64,000 bases of DNA from Aporhodopirellula rubra. GTDB taxonomy: Bacteria; Planctomycetota; Planctomycetia; Pirellulales; Pirellulaceae. Made by a program: the position numbers and the translations under genes. The stretch covers positions 62,001 through 126,000 of the forward strand of contig NZ_JACHXU010000027.1 in assembly GCF_014192335.1 (NCBI RefSeq), written 5' to 3'. This document shows positions 45,791 to 58,051 of this stretch, piece after piece (the stretch's first letter is position 1; each line of letters starts with the position of its first letter). A model generated the notes under the pieces. It saw only the letters and a program-made list of their open reading frames with translations. It was not told the DNA's origin and ran no database searches.

Positions 45791-48700
45791 GAATTTCGAT
45801 GCGAACCGAGAGTCGAACTCGACCGGTACTCTGGTCGCGATTGTGGCGTGGCAACGCCGAGGCGAATTCGGTCGAGCGGGAATGTTTCTGTCTATCCCGT
45901 TTGGGGCGGCGTTGTTGTGCGGCGCCGTCATGCTGTTGGGCACAGTGATGTGGGCACCGGGGGCTCACGCGGAAACGAAATCGGCGGAGGACATCATCGC
46001 CGGTCAGCGTCTCTTTACATTGAAGGTGTTGCCTCTCTTCACCGAGAAATGTTTTGGTTGTCACGGAGCCGACGCCGAAAAACGTCGGGGTGATTTTGAC
46101 ATGCGGACCCGCCAAGCGTTGTTGGACGGCGGCGAAACCGGAGACCCCGCGATCGTGCCGGGCGATCCAGACGAAAGCCTCTTGGTGCATTCGATCGAAT
46201 GGCAATTCAACGAGATGCCGCCCAAGGAGAATGACCGACTGTCACAATCGCAAATCGATGCGGTACGACAGTGGATTCGTCTCGGCGCGCCGTGGCCGGA
46301 CGAGGAAACGCAAGCCGCGATGCGTCTCGAAGAGTCCACACGTGAGGTTACGGCGGATGGTGTCCTCGTCAGTACGAGTGGCGGCACGTCGGAGCAATGG
46401 ACACTGCGGCGTTATGACGTTGATGATTTGTGGGCGATCCAGCCAATCCGAACGGAATCACACGTGTCCCGCAGCGACGCGATCGACACGTTCATCGGCC
46501 GACGAATCGAAGAAGCGGGTTTTTCACCGGCACCACGGGCAACGCCGATCGAACTGATTCGGCGAGCAACGTTCGATCTTACCGGGTTGCCGCCATCGCC
46601 CGAGGAAGTCGATGCCTTCGTCGACGCGAGTGAATTGAATCCGAGGGCGGCGTGGGAGGAATTGGTGGATCGTTTGCTTGCCAGCCCACAGTATGGCGAG
46701 CGTGCGGCGCAGCATTGGCTCGATGTCACTCGTTACGCCGATACCGGCGGGATGGCCAACGATTACGAACGGTCCAACATTTGGCGATACCGCGACTACG
46801 TGGTGCGATCCTTTAACGAGGACAAGCCCTACGACCAATTTATCGTTGAGCAAATTGCCGGCGACGAGTTAGCGGACGAGTCGGTTCGTCGTCGCCTGGT
46901 CGATGAACTCGGTGACGATGCGGAGGTGGATGAAATCGAACGCCGTGTTCATCAGGTTCGGTTGCGAGGGGAGTACACCGCTGAGGAAGCCGAAGCAATC
47001 GTCGCGACCGGCTATCTCCGGATGGGCCATTGGGATAACGCGATGATCGAAAAGGACGAGGCACGTCAGATCTTTCTCGATGACATCGTGAACAACGTCG
47101 GGCAAACGTTCTTGTCGACAACACTGCGATGCGTGAAATGTCACGATCATAAGTTTGATCCGATTCCGACACGTGATTATTACCGGATGTATTCCGCATT
47201 CTCGGCAACTCAAATGGCCGAACGTCCGGTGCCGTTCTTGCCTGCAGAAAATCGAAACGGATTCGACGAAGGCAAGCTTCATGTCGAGCGGATGCTCGAA
47301 TATGCGGAGACCAAGATGAACGACTTGATCACAAAGCAGGAAGCGGCGGCGCGAAAGTGGTTCGAGGAACACGATCTTCCTTACAAGAATGAAGACGAGC
47401 GAAAGAACCTGCCGGATGAGGAAAAACCGCCTCGGCATATTGGTCTGAATCACATCGAACAGGGGCGGCTCAAGGTTCGCAAGCAAGACGAATGGATTTG
47501 GAGGCGTCGACTCGAGCGATACCAGCCTATGGCGCAGAGTGTCTTTAACTCGGCGGACAAAGGGATCGCGATCGGTGCTCGGAAATTGCGGATGCCCCAA
47601 AAGGTCAATCTCAACCAGCGTACGGAATCGTATATCTTGACCGGGGGCGCGTTGACCGCGCCTGGGGATGCGGTTGGCCCCGGCGTGTTGAGCATGACCG
47701 CGTTGGCGGTGAATGCTGGCGAGACACGTGAGGATGCCTATCGGCTTACCGACGAGATCAACGGACGGCGGTTGGGGCTTGCCCGGTGGATCGCAAGCGC
47801 GGACAACCCGTTGACTGTCCGCTCGATTGTGAACCGCCTTTGGCAATCGCATTTCGGGACGGGGCTAGCAGCGAACGCAAATAATTTTGGTGGCAAAGGT
47901 GCCAAACCGACGCATCCCGAAGTACTCGATTTTCTCGCGGACGATTTCTTACGCGGTGGATGGAAAATCAAGCGGATTCATCGTCGGATCATGATGTCCG
48001 AGGCGTATCAACGCAGCAGCTATCACCCGAACCATGACGCTCTGGCTGACGTTGACCCAAACAATGAGTTGTTGACGTCGTTCCCCATCCGCCGACTCAC
48101 AGCGGAAGAGTTGCGAGACGCGATGCTCGCAATGACGGGCGAATTGAATCTCGAAATGGGAGGTTTGCCGATCAGTCCGGAAATCAATATGGAGGTGGCG
48201 TTGCAACCGCGAATGATTCAGTTTTCGCTAGCCCCGGCTTATCAACCGTCGAGGTTGCCTGAACAGCGGAATCGTCGCTCGCTCTACGCGTATCGGGTTC
48301 GCGGTCAAGCCGATCCGATGTTGGAGTTGTTCAATCAACCGAATCCGAACGAGTCGTGTGAGCGTCGTGACGTCGCCGCAGTTTCTCCTCAGGCGTTGAC
48401 GCTACTAAATAGCGATTTGATGACCGATCGATCGATTGCGATGGCACTGCGGTTGCAAAATGGTGCGCCGGAGAAATTCACGGACGACGAACAGGATCGC
48501 GAGATGTCGACCACGCTACTGGTGGAAGCTGCGTTTCGAATCATGCTCGGCCGAACACCGCGACCGGACGAGTTATCAAGGCTGAGTGAATACGTCGCGG
48601 ACATGCGGGTCTATCACTCGAACGTTGAACCGGTTCCCACGCAGTATCCCACCGAAATTACTCGTTCGCTCGTTGAGGAGTTCACGGGGAAGCCGTTTGA

Positions 48701-48836
48701 GTACACCGAGATTCTGCCGGTATTTGAGGATTACGTCCCTGACGACAAGGCGGCCGATGTTCGTCCGGATACTCGCGCGTTGGCAGATCTTTGCTTGCTC
48801 TTATTTAATACCAACGAATTCCTATACATCCGGTAG
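45777..48836 (+). CDS. Planctomycete cytochrome c-like (PSCyt1)/DUF1549/DUF1553 protein
   Basis: This 1019-residue exported protein has a transmembrane or signal segment at about 38-60 (LSIPFGAALLCGAVMLLGTVMW). A heme-binding-like CxxCH at C92-C95-H96 in EKCFGCHGADAEKRRGDFDMR is the planctomycete cytochrome c-like domain; a second CxxCH occurs at C452-H456 (CVKCHDHKFDPIPTRDYY) inside the DUF1549 part. The DUF1553 part follows and ends at the C-terminus. Family members are abundant in planctomycetes but their function is unknown, so a redox or polymer-degrading role is only a guess. I chose the ATG at 45777 because the longer frame reads the previous gene. It is 5 bp from the DUF1501 gene. Confidence 0.9.
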   Translation: MENPKNFDANRESNSTGTLVAIVAWQRRGEFGRAGMFLSIPFGAALLCGAVMLLGTVMWAPGAHAETKSAEDIIAGQRLFTLKVLPLFTEKCFGCHGADAEKRRGDFDMRTRQALLDGGETGDPAIVPGDPDESLLVHSIEWQFNEMPPKENDRLSQSQIDAVRQWIRLGAPWPDEETQAAMRLEESTREVTADGVLVSTSGGTSEQWTLRRYDVDDLWAIQPIRTESHVSRSDAIDTFIGRRIEEAGFSPAPRATPIELIRRATFDLTGLPPSPEEVDAFVDASELNPRAAWEELVDRLLASPQYGERAAQHWLDVTRYADTGGMANDYERSNIWRYRDYVVRSFNEDKPYDQFIVEQIAGDELADESVRRRLVDELGDDAEVDEIERRVHQVRLRGEYTAEEAEAIVATGYLRMGHWDNAMIEKDEARQIFLDDIVNNVGQTFLSTTLRCVKCHDHKFDPIPTRDYYRMYSAFSATQMAERPVPFLPAENRNGFDEGKLHVERMLEYAETKMNDLITKQEAAARKWFEEHDLPYKNEDERKNLPDEEKPPRHIGLNHIEQGRLKVRKQDEWIWRRRLERYQPMAQSVFNSADKGIAIGARKLRMPQKVNLNQRTESYILTGGALTAPGDAVGPGVLSMTALAVNAGETREDAYRLTDEINGRRLGLARWIASADNPLTVRSIVNRLWQSHFGTGLAANANNFGGKGAKPTHPEVLDFLADDFLRGGWKIKRIHRRIMMSEAYQRSSYHPNHDALADVDPNNELLTSFPIRRLTAEELRDAMLAMTGELNLEMGGLPISPEINMEVALQPRMIQFSLAPAYQPSRLPEQRNRRSLYAYRVRGQADPMLELFNQPNPNESCERRDVAAVSPQALTLLNSDLMTDRSIAMALRLQNGAPEKFTDDEQDREMSTTLLVEAAFRIMLGRTPRPDELSRLSEYVADMRVYHSNVEPVPTQYPTEITRSLVEEFTGKPFEYTEILPVFEDYVPDDKAADVRPDTRALADLCLLLFNTNEFLYIR

Positions 48837-48841
48837 AAACT

Positions 48842-50290
48842 ATGTCTCATTCCATTTGTTCACGACCGGCTTCGACGTCCGCGACGCGGCGTAGTTTTTT
48901 GTATGGGCTCGGTGCGTCGCTCGGTTCGGTCGCGTTAACCGACCTTCTCGCGGCGGAGTCCGCCGCGGACGCGACCGCGATCAGTGCTGCCGCAGGTGGT
49001 CCGTTGTCTCCTAAACCACCGATGCATCCCGCCCGAGCCAAGGCGGTCATCATGCTGTTCATGGAAGGCGGTCCCGGGCAAATGGACACATTCGACCCGA
49101 AGCCAGAACTAACCCGTCTTCACAAGACGGAGTCGAAACGGACGACCGGTCAGGAGAAGGGATTTAAGTTCTTTGTCGGCAGTCCGTTTGGATCACGCAA
49201 AGTCGGCAACGCCGGATTGGATATGTGTGATCAGTGGACGCACATGGCGGACCCGTTTGTCGCCGACGAGTTGTGTAACTATCGCGGGTTGCAGGCGGAG
49301 TCGTTGAATCATCCCGAAGCGTTGTTTCATATGAATACCGGCAGTCGGCTCGGTGGCGATCCTGCCCTCGGTGCGTGGTCGACGTACGGGCTCGGCAGCG
49401 TGAACCAAAACCTGCCTGGTTATGTTGTGATGACGGAGTTAGCGCTTCCTCAAGGAGGTTCGGGGAACTGGAGCAACGGTTTCCTGCCTGCTCATTTCCA
49501 GGGAACTCGTCTGCGTCCGGAAGGTTCACCGCTTTTAGATTTGTCACCGCAATCGTTCAAGAGTCGCGAGCACCAACGCCGTGCCTTGGATGAACTCGCG
49601 TTGTTGAATCAATCGCATCTCGAGTCCATTGGTGCCGGACGCGGTGATCTCGCGGCACGAATGGAAAGCTATGAATTAGCGTATCGGATGCAAAGTGAAG
49701 TGCCCGGTGTGATCGACCTAAACCAGGAGTCGCAAGCAACGCTCGCGATGTATGGGATGGATGACCCCGACACCGAAACGTTCGGACGCCAATGTTTGAT
49801 GGCCCGGCGATTGGTCGAAAACGGTGTGCGATTTGTTCAGATTTTCAGCGGTGGTTGGGACAGTCATGACTATCTCGAACGTGGGCATTCGTCGCGGATT
49901 AAGAGCGTCGATAAACCGATGGCGGCCCTCATTCGAGACTTGAAGCAGCGTGGCATGCTCGACGAAACGTTGGTGATTTGGACTGGGGAATTCGGACGCA
50001 CACCGGATAACAACAAACGCGGTGGTGTCTATTCACTCGGACGAGGACACAACAATAACGCGATGACTATGTTGATGGCCGGCGGTGGCGTCAAACGAGG
50101 TGCCGTTGTTGGGGCGACAGATGAGATCGGCTCCACGGCGGTCGAATGTGTGCATCCGATTCGTGACCTACACGTGACGTTGCTGCATCTACTCGGTCTC
50201 GATGACAACAAACTGACGTACTTTCACGGCGGTCGATACAAGCAACTCAGTCAGTTCGGCGGCGAGGTGATCACGGAATTGCTTGCCTAG
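48842..50290 (+). CDS. DUF1501 family protein, Tat-exported
   Basis: This 482-residue protein has a twin-arginine leader (ATRRSFLYGLGASLGSVAL, arginines at 16-17) that implies export in folded form. It belongs to the DUF1501 family, which has an alkaline-phosphatase/sulfatase-like fold: VIMLFMEGGPGQMDTFDPKPEL near 60-85, FSGGWDSHDYLERGHSS and WTGEFGRTPDNNKRGG, then GRGHNNNAMTMLMAGGGVKRG. The aspartates and histidines in these loops look like metal ligands. In planctomycetes DUF1501 genes typically follow DUF1549/DUF1553 genes, as here (5 bp gap), and the two products are presumed to act together. The substrate is unknown. Confidence 0.92.
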   Translation: MSHSICSRPASTSATRRSFLYGLGASLGSVALTDLLAAESAADATAISAAAGGPLSPKPPMHPARAKAVIMLFMEGGPGQMDTFDPKPELTRLHKTESKRTTGQEKGFKFFVGSPFGSRKVGNAGLDMCDQWTHMADPFVADELCNYRGLQAESLNHPEALFHMNTGSRLGGDPALGAWSTYGLGSVNQNLPGYVVMTELALPQGGSGNWSNGFLPAHFQGTRLRPEGSPLLDLSPQSFKSREHQRRALDELALLNQSHLESIGAGRGDLAARMESYELAYRMQSEVPGVIDLNQESQATLAMYGMDDPDTETFGRQCLMARRLVENGVRFVQIFSGGWDSHDYLERGHSSRIKSVDKPMAALIRDLKQRGMLDETLVIWTGEFGRTPDNNKRGGVYSLGRGHNNNAMTMLMAGGGVKRGAVVGATDEIGSTAVECVHPIRDLHVTLLHLLGLDDNKLTYFHGGRYKQLSQFGGEVITELLA

Positions 50291-50405
50291 GACGCATCGA
50301 AACAGAGTTCCCGCTCGCATGTTGTTTGGGAGACTGTTTTTAGCGAGAACCCTTCGCAATATGTGGGGCTGTCATGGGCGGAACGGTGCGTCGATGAAAA
50401 CGGGT

Positions 50406-52907
<2,502 letters not shown>

Positions 52908-53196
52908 GGCAGTGATGGCGGGAGGTCGGAGAAAGGCGGGAGCCGAAATGCTCGGCCTAGGGGACGGAGTCGATTGGGGGCGACACCGAAATGGCCCGCA
53001 AAAGTCATGGAAAATGCTGGCGAATGGGGATGGCAATTTCTCAGCGTTGGGTACAATATTTCGCTTGCGAATCGGGCCAGCGGGAGTCCCTGTGATCGGT
53101 CTGGTGAGCGCCCCTCACGTGTAGAAATCTGCACAAGAGATACGTTCACGTCACCCATTTTATCACACTGCTTCCCCAAAAAAACGAGAGAAAAGC

Positions 53197-54537
53197 ATGT
53201 CCCAAGTCGCTACTGAACGACTTCCTTACAAGGTTCGAGACATTTCGCTGGCCGAGTACGGTCGCAAAGAAATCGAGATCGCCGAAAACGAAATGCCCGG
53301 TTTGATGGCCCTTCGTGAGAAGTACGGCGAGTCAAAACCGTTGAAGGGTGCCCGCATCGCCGGTTGCCTGCACATGACCATCCAAACGGCGGTCTTGATC
53401 GAAACCCTCGTCGAACTCGGCGCCGAAGTGACCTGGAGTAGCTGCAATATCTTCAGCACCCAAGATCACGCTGCCGCAGCAATCGCCAAGGCCGGAATTC
53501 CTGTTTTTGCCTGGAAGGGCATGAGCGACGAGGAATTCGATTGGTGCATCGAGCAAACGCTTCATTTCCCATCGGGCGAACCACTCAACATGATCCTGGA
53601 CGATGGTGGTGACTTGACCGCCATGGTTCACGACAAGTTCCCAGAGTTGCTCGGCGAAGTTCGCGGAATCAGCGAAGAGACCACCGCCGGTATTCACCGC
53701 TTGGAAGTGCTCAACCGCACTGGCAAGCTCAAGGTTCCTGCGATCAATGTCAATGACTCGGCAACGAAGAGCAAGTTCGACAACCTGTATGGTTGCCGCG
53801 AATCGCTTGCAGACGGTGTCAAACGTGCCACCGACGTGATGCTCGCCGGTAAGGTTGCCGTCGTTTGTGGTTATGGCGATGTCGGTAAAGGTTGTGCCCA
53901 CAGCCTGCAGCGTTACGGTTGCCGCGTGATCGTCACCGAAATCGATCCGATCAACGCTTTGCAAGCTGCGATGGAAGGTTTCGAAGTCGTCACGATGGAA
54001 GAGGCTTGCAAAGAAGGCCGCTTGTTCGTCACCACCACCGGTAACAAGGACATCATCCTTGGCGAGCACATGGTTCACATGGCCAACGACGCGATCCTTT
54101 GCAACATCGGCCACTTCGATACCGAAATCGACGTCGCATGGTTGGAAGAGCAAGTCGCGCAAGGCAAGGCAACGAAGGTTGAAATCAAGCCAGCCGACAT
54201 CGGTGCGGTTGATCGTTACACGTTCAAGGACACCGGTCGCAGCATCTTGATCCTGGCCAAGGGCCGTCTCGTCAACTTGGGTTGTGCAACCGGACACCCA
54301 AGCTTCGTGATGAGCACCTCGTTCACGAACCAGGTCCTCGCTCAACTCGAGTTGTGGCAGCAAACCGGTCAGTATGAAAACAAGGTTTACATGCTGCCGA
54401 AACGACTCGATGAAGAAGTCGCTCGTTTGCACCTTGGAAAGCTAGGCGTCAAGCTCACCACGTTGACCCAGGACCAAGCCGATTATCTCGGCGTGCCAGT
54501 CGAAGGCCCTTACAAGCCAGAGCATTACCGTTACTAA
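53197..54537 (+). CDS. ahcY: Adenosylhomocysteinase (SAH hydrolase)
   Basis: This enzyme splits S-adenosylhomocysteine into adenosine and homocysteine, relieving product inhibition of methyltransferases. The 446-residue chain shows [23 protein letters not shown] (substrate binding), the NAD-binding G225-Y-G227-D-V-G230-K-G loop in [17 protein letters not shown], and the conserved C-terminal [10 protein letters not shown] that completes the neighbouring NAD site. Length matches the shorter bacterial form without the 40-residue insertion. Codon use is strongly biased to C/G-ending preferred codons, so it is probably highly expressed. The upstream 150 bp contain no recognised SAH riboswitch. A strong terminator follows at 54671-54698. 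Confidence 0.98.
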   Translation: MSQVATERLPYKVRDISLAEYGRKEIEIAENEMPGLMALREKYGESKPLKGARIAGCLHMTIQTAVLIETLVELGAEVTWSSCNIFSTQDHAAAAIAKAGIPVFAWKGMSDEEFDWCIEQTLHFPSGEPLNMILDDGGDLTAMVHDKFPELLGEVRGISEETTAGIHRLEVLNRTGKLKVPAINVNDSATKSKFDNLYGCRESLADGVKRATDVMLAGKVAVVCGYGDVGKGCAHSLQRYGCRVIVTEIDPINALQAAMEGFEVVTMEEACKEGRLFVTTTGNKDIILGEHMVHMANDAILCNIGHFDTEIDVAWLEEQVAQGKATKVEIKPADIGAVDRYTFKDTGRSILILAKGRLVNLGCATGHPSFVMSTSFTNQVLAQLELWQQTGQYENKVYMLPKRLDEEVARLHLGKLGVKLTTLTQDQADYLGVPVEGPYKPEHYRY

Positions 54538-54670
54538 GACTCGCGAGTGAATGCGGAGTCAATTCGTCGTGCATGCTGTCGGTCTGAAGCACCGTCGGGC
54601 AGCCTGTGAAATCGATCGAATACGGATCCCCGCGTACCCGTTTGTCTATCTAACGCAGTAAAACACGAGA

Positions 54671-54698
54671 AACCGGAGTCGTTTGGCTCCGGTTTTTT
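54671..54698 (+). terminator. Rho-independent terminator after ahcY
   Basis: AACCGGAG (54671-54678) pairs with CTCCGGTT (54687-54694) across an 8-base loop, and the stem runs into a run of six T. This is a classic intrinsic terminator, 134 bp downstream of the ahcY stop. Confidence 0.85.
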
Positions 54699-54751
54699 GC
54701 TGCGCTGTCGGGTTCGCGGTAGACGGTCCAGGTGTGCTGCAGGACCACGTT

Positions 54752-56335
54752 TTACTGGCGAATTGCCTGGGCGATCGCGTCGACGAGGCTGGGCATGGAT
54801 GGCAGTTCCGCGACCGCGTCGACGGTGAGTTGATGAGATTGCAGGGCCTCTGCCGTGATCGGGCTGATCGCGGCGAAACGGCATTTCGCTATCGCGTCAC
54901 CGAACAGGTGTTGGAGGTTTTCAGCGGTCGCACTGCTGGTGACGGTGACCCAGTCGATTTCGCCCTTTCGAAGCATCTCGGTCGCCTTGGGGTCGGCGTC
55001 CTTTACATCGACGTTTTGATAGGCCGCGAGTTCGTTGACTTTGGCCCCGGCGTCTCGCAGTCCTTCCGGCAAAACGCGACTGCCACGGTTAGCGCGGACG
55101 ATCAGAACGTTTTGGTCGGCAACGTCTGGTTTGAGTGCACGGACCAACCCTTCCGCGTTGTGTTCGTCTGGGATCACGTCAACATTGAGGTGATATTCGC
55201 TCAGTCGCAGAGCGGTGGTTTTGCCCACTGCCGCGATTCGGCTTTTTGCCAAGCAACGCATGTCGAGGCCTCTCTCAATCACACGATCGAGGAAAAACTG
55301 GACCGCGTTGGTGCTGGCAAAGACGACGGTTTGATAGATGGCGAGTTGGTCGATCGCGTTGTCGACGTCGTCCCAAGTATCGGGCGATTTAATCTCGATG
55401 ACGCTATGTTTGACAACCGTCGCGCCGAGGTCTTCGAGAGGGCGAACGAGTTCGGTTGCCTGATCACTGGGCCGGGTGACGAGAACGCGTTGTCCGTAGA
55501 GCGGCCGGCGACTGAACCAATCCATCGACTCAGCCAATCGTGTGACGTCGCCAACGATCGTGATCACAGGCGGGCGGAATCGGCTCGCGGGGGTCAGTCG
55601 GTCTGCGACTTCATCGAGCCGGCAGGTGATTTGTTGTTGATCAGGAAGGCTGCAGCGGCGGACGATCGCGCAAGGCGTGTCAGGCGATTTGCCTCCTTCG
55701 AGGAGTGCCCGCGTCCAGACTTCGGCGGTAGTCACACCCATGTAGATCACGAGAGTACCGGGGAAGGCCGCCAACGCATTCCAGTCCAACGCGGATTCGG
55801 GTTTGCCCGGTTCTTCGTGACCGGTTACGAGTGCAACTGCCGAGGCGATTCCGCGATGCGTGATCGGAATTCCCGCATAGGATCCTGCGGCCAACGCGGC
55901 CGTGATCCCTGGGACGATTTCGAATGGAATGTCCGCGGCCACGAGCGCGTCGACTTCTTCGCTCGTGCGGGCGAAAACCGCGGGGTCGCCGCCTTTGAGG
56001 CGTACGACGGATTTGCCTGCCTCGGCATGTCGAAGCGTTTCGGCGATGATTTCCGGTTGGGTCCAGATCCGAGATTGGCCATGTTTGCCGACGCAAATGT
56101 GTTCGGCTTGGGGCGCGTGAGCGAGCATTTCGGCATTTGACAATCCGTCGTAGAGAACGACATCGCAGCGGCCGAGCCAGTATTGTCCGCGGAGTGTCAG
56201 CAATTCCGGATGGCCGGGGCCGGCTCCCACGAGAGCCACGAAACCGCTTCGGTTTCCGGAGTCAGCCGCCGATGTCTGCGTGGCGGTTGGGTGAGTTGGA
56301 TCGTCTCGATGGGAGTTCACTGGGCGATGAATCAC
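54752..56335 (-). CDS. Fused uroporphyrinogen-III C-methyltransferase and uroporphyrinogen-III synthase
   Basis: This 527-residue protein joins two tetrapyrrole enzymes. Residues 15-255 are the methyltransferase (SUMT/CobA type): LVGAGPGHPELLTLRG with the SAM-binding P-loop, VVLYDGLSN, VVRLKGGDPAVFAR and GIPITHRGIASAVALVTGHE. Residues about 275-525 are HemD-like uroporphyrinogen-III synthase: LVTRPSDQATELVRPLEDLGA, VVFASTNAVQFFLDR, and a closing ITAEALQSHQLTVDAVAE. It would close the tetrapyrrole ring and then methylate it toward siroheme or cobalamin. A siroheme-type dehydrogenase/chelatase domain is absent. Such fusions are known in Firmicutes and others. Its promoter lies in the gap before rpsT. 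Confidence 0.95.
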   Translation of the reverse strand: MIHRPVNSHRDDPTHPTATQTSAADSGNRSGFVALVGAGPGHPELLTLRGQYWLGRCDVVLYDGLSNAEMLAHAPQAEHICVGKHGQSRIWTQPEIIAETLRHAEAGKSVVRLKGGDPAVFARTSEEVDALVAADIPFEIVPGITAALAAGSYAGIPITHRGIASAVALVTGHEEPGKPESALDWNALAAFPGTLVIYMGVTTAEVWTRALLEGGKSPDTPCAIVRRCSLPDQQQITCRLDEVADRLTPASRFRPPVITIVGDVTRLAESMDWFSRRPLYGQRVLVTRPSDQATELVRPLEDLGATVVKHSVIEIKSPDTWDDVDNAIDQLAIYQTVVFASTNAVQFFLDRVIERGLDMRCLAKSRIAAVGKTTALRLSEYHLNVDVIPDEHNAEGLVRALKPDVADQNVLIVRANRGSRVLPEGLRDAGAKVNELAAYQNVDVKDADPKATEMLRKGEIDWVTVTSSATAENLQHLFGDAIAKCRFAAISPITAEALQSHQLTVDAVAELPSMPSLVDAIAQAIRQ

Positions 56336-56694
56336 GAATGACAGGGAATCACGGATGACGGGATGAGTAAGGGAGACCGCAAAGTTGCATCGTCTCGGTT
56401 CTCGCGAGTGGTGCGAGCGAGCTGCGGTTTGAGACGGTCAAATGCGGGAATGGATGAGGTTTCGGCAGCCCGCCGGGGGCAACGGGCCCGATTTGTGGGC
56501 GGTCTCCGGCCGAAACCGGCGTGTTCTCGAGTTTCGGCCGCGTAAAACGATTATGGAAGTTTTCCATGAGTCTGGACAGTGACCGACCCGATTGTCATAC
56601 TACGCCGCTTCCCATTTACCTCGCGAGCGGGCGACTGCTCCGAAATCAACCTTTTTTAGTCCCCATCGGGGTGGCACCCGCCGCCGCCAATCAC
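56336..56694. other. Divergent intergenic region upstream of rpsT
   Basis: This 359 bp gap separates the SUMT-HemD gene and rpsT and should hold promoters for both. No RNA gene was recognised. A small CCCC-ATC-GGGG hairpin about 24 bp before the rpsT start could influence translation, but that is speculative. Confidence 0.45.
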
Positions 56695-56967
56695 ATGCCA
56701 AATACCCAGAGCGCCAAAAAACGACTTCGCCAAAATGAAGTTCGCCGTCTTCGAAACCGTGGCGTCCGCAGCAACATGCGGTCGGCTGTTCGTCGTGTCC
56801 GTGAAGCTGTGGCCGCAGGCGATCAAGAAAAAGCTCAAAGTGAATTTCGTTTGGCCTGCAAGAAGCTCGATCAAGCTGCTGCCCGCAACGTGATCCACCG
56901 GAACGCGGCCAATCGCACTAAGAGCCGGCTCAACGCCGCGATCAAGAAAGCCAGCGCAGCCGCTTAG
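56695..56967 (+). CDS. rpsT: 30S ribosomal protein S20
   Basis: This small basic protein binds 16S rRNA early in 30S assembly. The 90-residue sequence starts MPNTQSAKKRLRQNE, shows the S20 core (RNRGVRSNMRSAVRRVREAV and AARNVIHRNAANRTKSRLNAAIKK) and is largely helical. The longer frame opening at 56521 is ignored because it adds 58 non-conserved residues and the S20 family starts at this ATG. The gene stands alone. The ispD gene follows after 258 bp. S20 expression is autoregulated in other bacteria, but no specific leader structure is recognised here. Confidence 0.97.
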   Translation: MPNTQSAKKRLRQNEVRRLRNRGVRSNMRSAVRRVREAVAAGDQEKAQSEFRLACKKLDQAAARNVIHRNAANRTKSRLNAAIKKASAAA

Positions 56968-57225
56968 TGCTGCGTCGCGGCTAGAGATTACAGGTGCGAG
57001 CCGTAGCGAGTGTCGGCAAGACATTCCGCCAATGACGGACCTGCCGAACTTTTGACGAGTTTCGCTGGCTTCGAATGAGGCCGCCCTGCAATCGAGCTGT
57101 GACGAAACATGAGGTTCCTGGAACCCTGACAAAGGTTAGGGCCTTCCTGGTGAGTGCGGGCGTTGAGTTGAATTCCGCCCCCTATTGTGCTTTCCCAGGA
57201 CTTCTCTGGATTTTCTGTCCCGCCC

Positions 57226-58017
57226 ATGACTTCACTTTCTCCCGGTAGCGTCGCAGTCATCCTGCCTGCGGCGGGCAGTGGAAGTCGATTCGGCGACGAA
57301 GAAAACAAACTCTTCGCTCTGCTGCGTGGGCGATCGCTGTGGATGCACGCGGCTGAAACATTGATTCGGCGTCAAGAAGTCGGCCAGATTTTGCTGGCGG
57401 TGGCGCCTTGCGATCGAGAGCGTTTCGAGCAGCAATTGCTGGAGCTCCCGCATTCCGATCGATTCCGGATTGTTGAGGGTGGCGATCAACGCAGCGATTC
57501 TGTTGCCGCTGCTCTTGCAGAGGTCAATCGAATGCCTGCGCCGGCGACCGATGAGGAGGCCGTTGACGGTCTTCCTCCTCGCATCGAATGGGTTGCCGTT
57601 CACGATGCCGCTCGTCCGCTGGTCCGCGACTCCGATCTGGACGCTGTGTTTGCGCACGTCGGTCATTCAAGGGCGGCGATTTTGGCCACGCCCGTGACGG
57701 GAACGTTGAAGCGATCTTGTCCCGCAATATCCGGTGGCAGTTTGTTCGAGAGCGAAACGATCAATGGGATCACGTTTGACCGGCGAGGAATGTGGGTCGC
57801 TCAGACGCCCCAGGTGTTTCATCTGGATTTAATCCGCCAAGCTTATCAGCGTCACCGTGGCCGTTCAGCGACGGACGATGCCGAATTGGTTGAGCGGATG
57901 GGGCACCCGGTCGCTCTAGTGCCCGGCGCTGCCGATAATTTAAAAATCACGTACCCGGAAGACCTGCTCGTGGCCGAGGCTCTGTTGAGCGAACGGTTGA
58001 AAAACTCGAGCCGCTGA
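57226..58017 (+). CDS. ispD: 2-C-methyl-D-erythritol 4-phosphate cytidylyltransferase
   Basis: IspD transfers CMP to methylerythritol phosphate in the MEP isoprenoid pathway. The 263-residue chain has the nucleotide loop ILPAAGSGSRFG at 11-22 with K28 (ENKLFALLRG), EWVAVHDAARPLV near 127-139 and the C-terminal ADDNLKITYPEDL-like ending (GAADNLKITYPEDLLVAEALL). It is about 30 residues longer than usual, owing to an insertion (AEVNRMPAPATDEEAVDGLPP) before the AVHD motif. I start at the ATG at 57226, since only this ATG puts the loop at the normal distance. tyrS follows after 34 bp on the same strand, so the two may form an operon. Confidence 0.95.
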   Translation: MTSLSPGSVAVILPAAGSGSRFGDEENKLFALLRGRSLWMHAAETLIRRQEVGQILLAVAPCDRERFEQQLLELPHSDRFRIVEGGDQRSDSVAAALAEVNRMPAPATDEEAVDGLPPRIEWVAVHDAARPLVRDSDLDAVFAHVGHSRAAILATPVTGTLKRSCPAISGGSLFESETINGITFDRRGMWVAQTPQVFHLDLIRQAYQRHRGRSATDDAELVERMGHPVALVPGAADNLKITYPEDLLVAEALLSERLKNSSR

Positions 58018-58051
58018 ACCTTTTCGACAATTGATAACGAAACCAACGAAC

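Noticed and set aside
53040-53196. Possible SAH riboswitch upstream of ahcY
   Set aside because: The leader has only a short GTGAG/CTCAC hairpin and lacks the conserved core of known SAH riboswitches; it could not be supported.
53332-54432. Minus-strand frame of 366 codons inside ahcY
   Set aside because: It is entirely covered by a highly conserved housekeeping gene and has no ribosome-binding site or motif.
54683-56140. Long plus-strand frame of 485 codons opposite the SUMT-HemD gene
   Set aside because: Its translation shows no family features, while the minus-strand frame is a clear two-domain enzyme. The frame is a by-product of GC-rich codon use.
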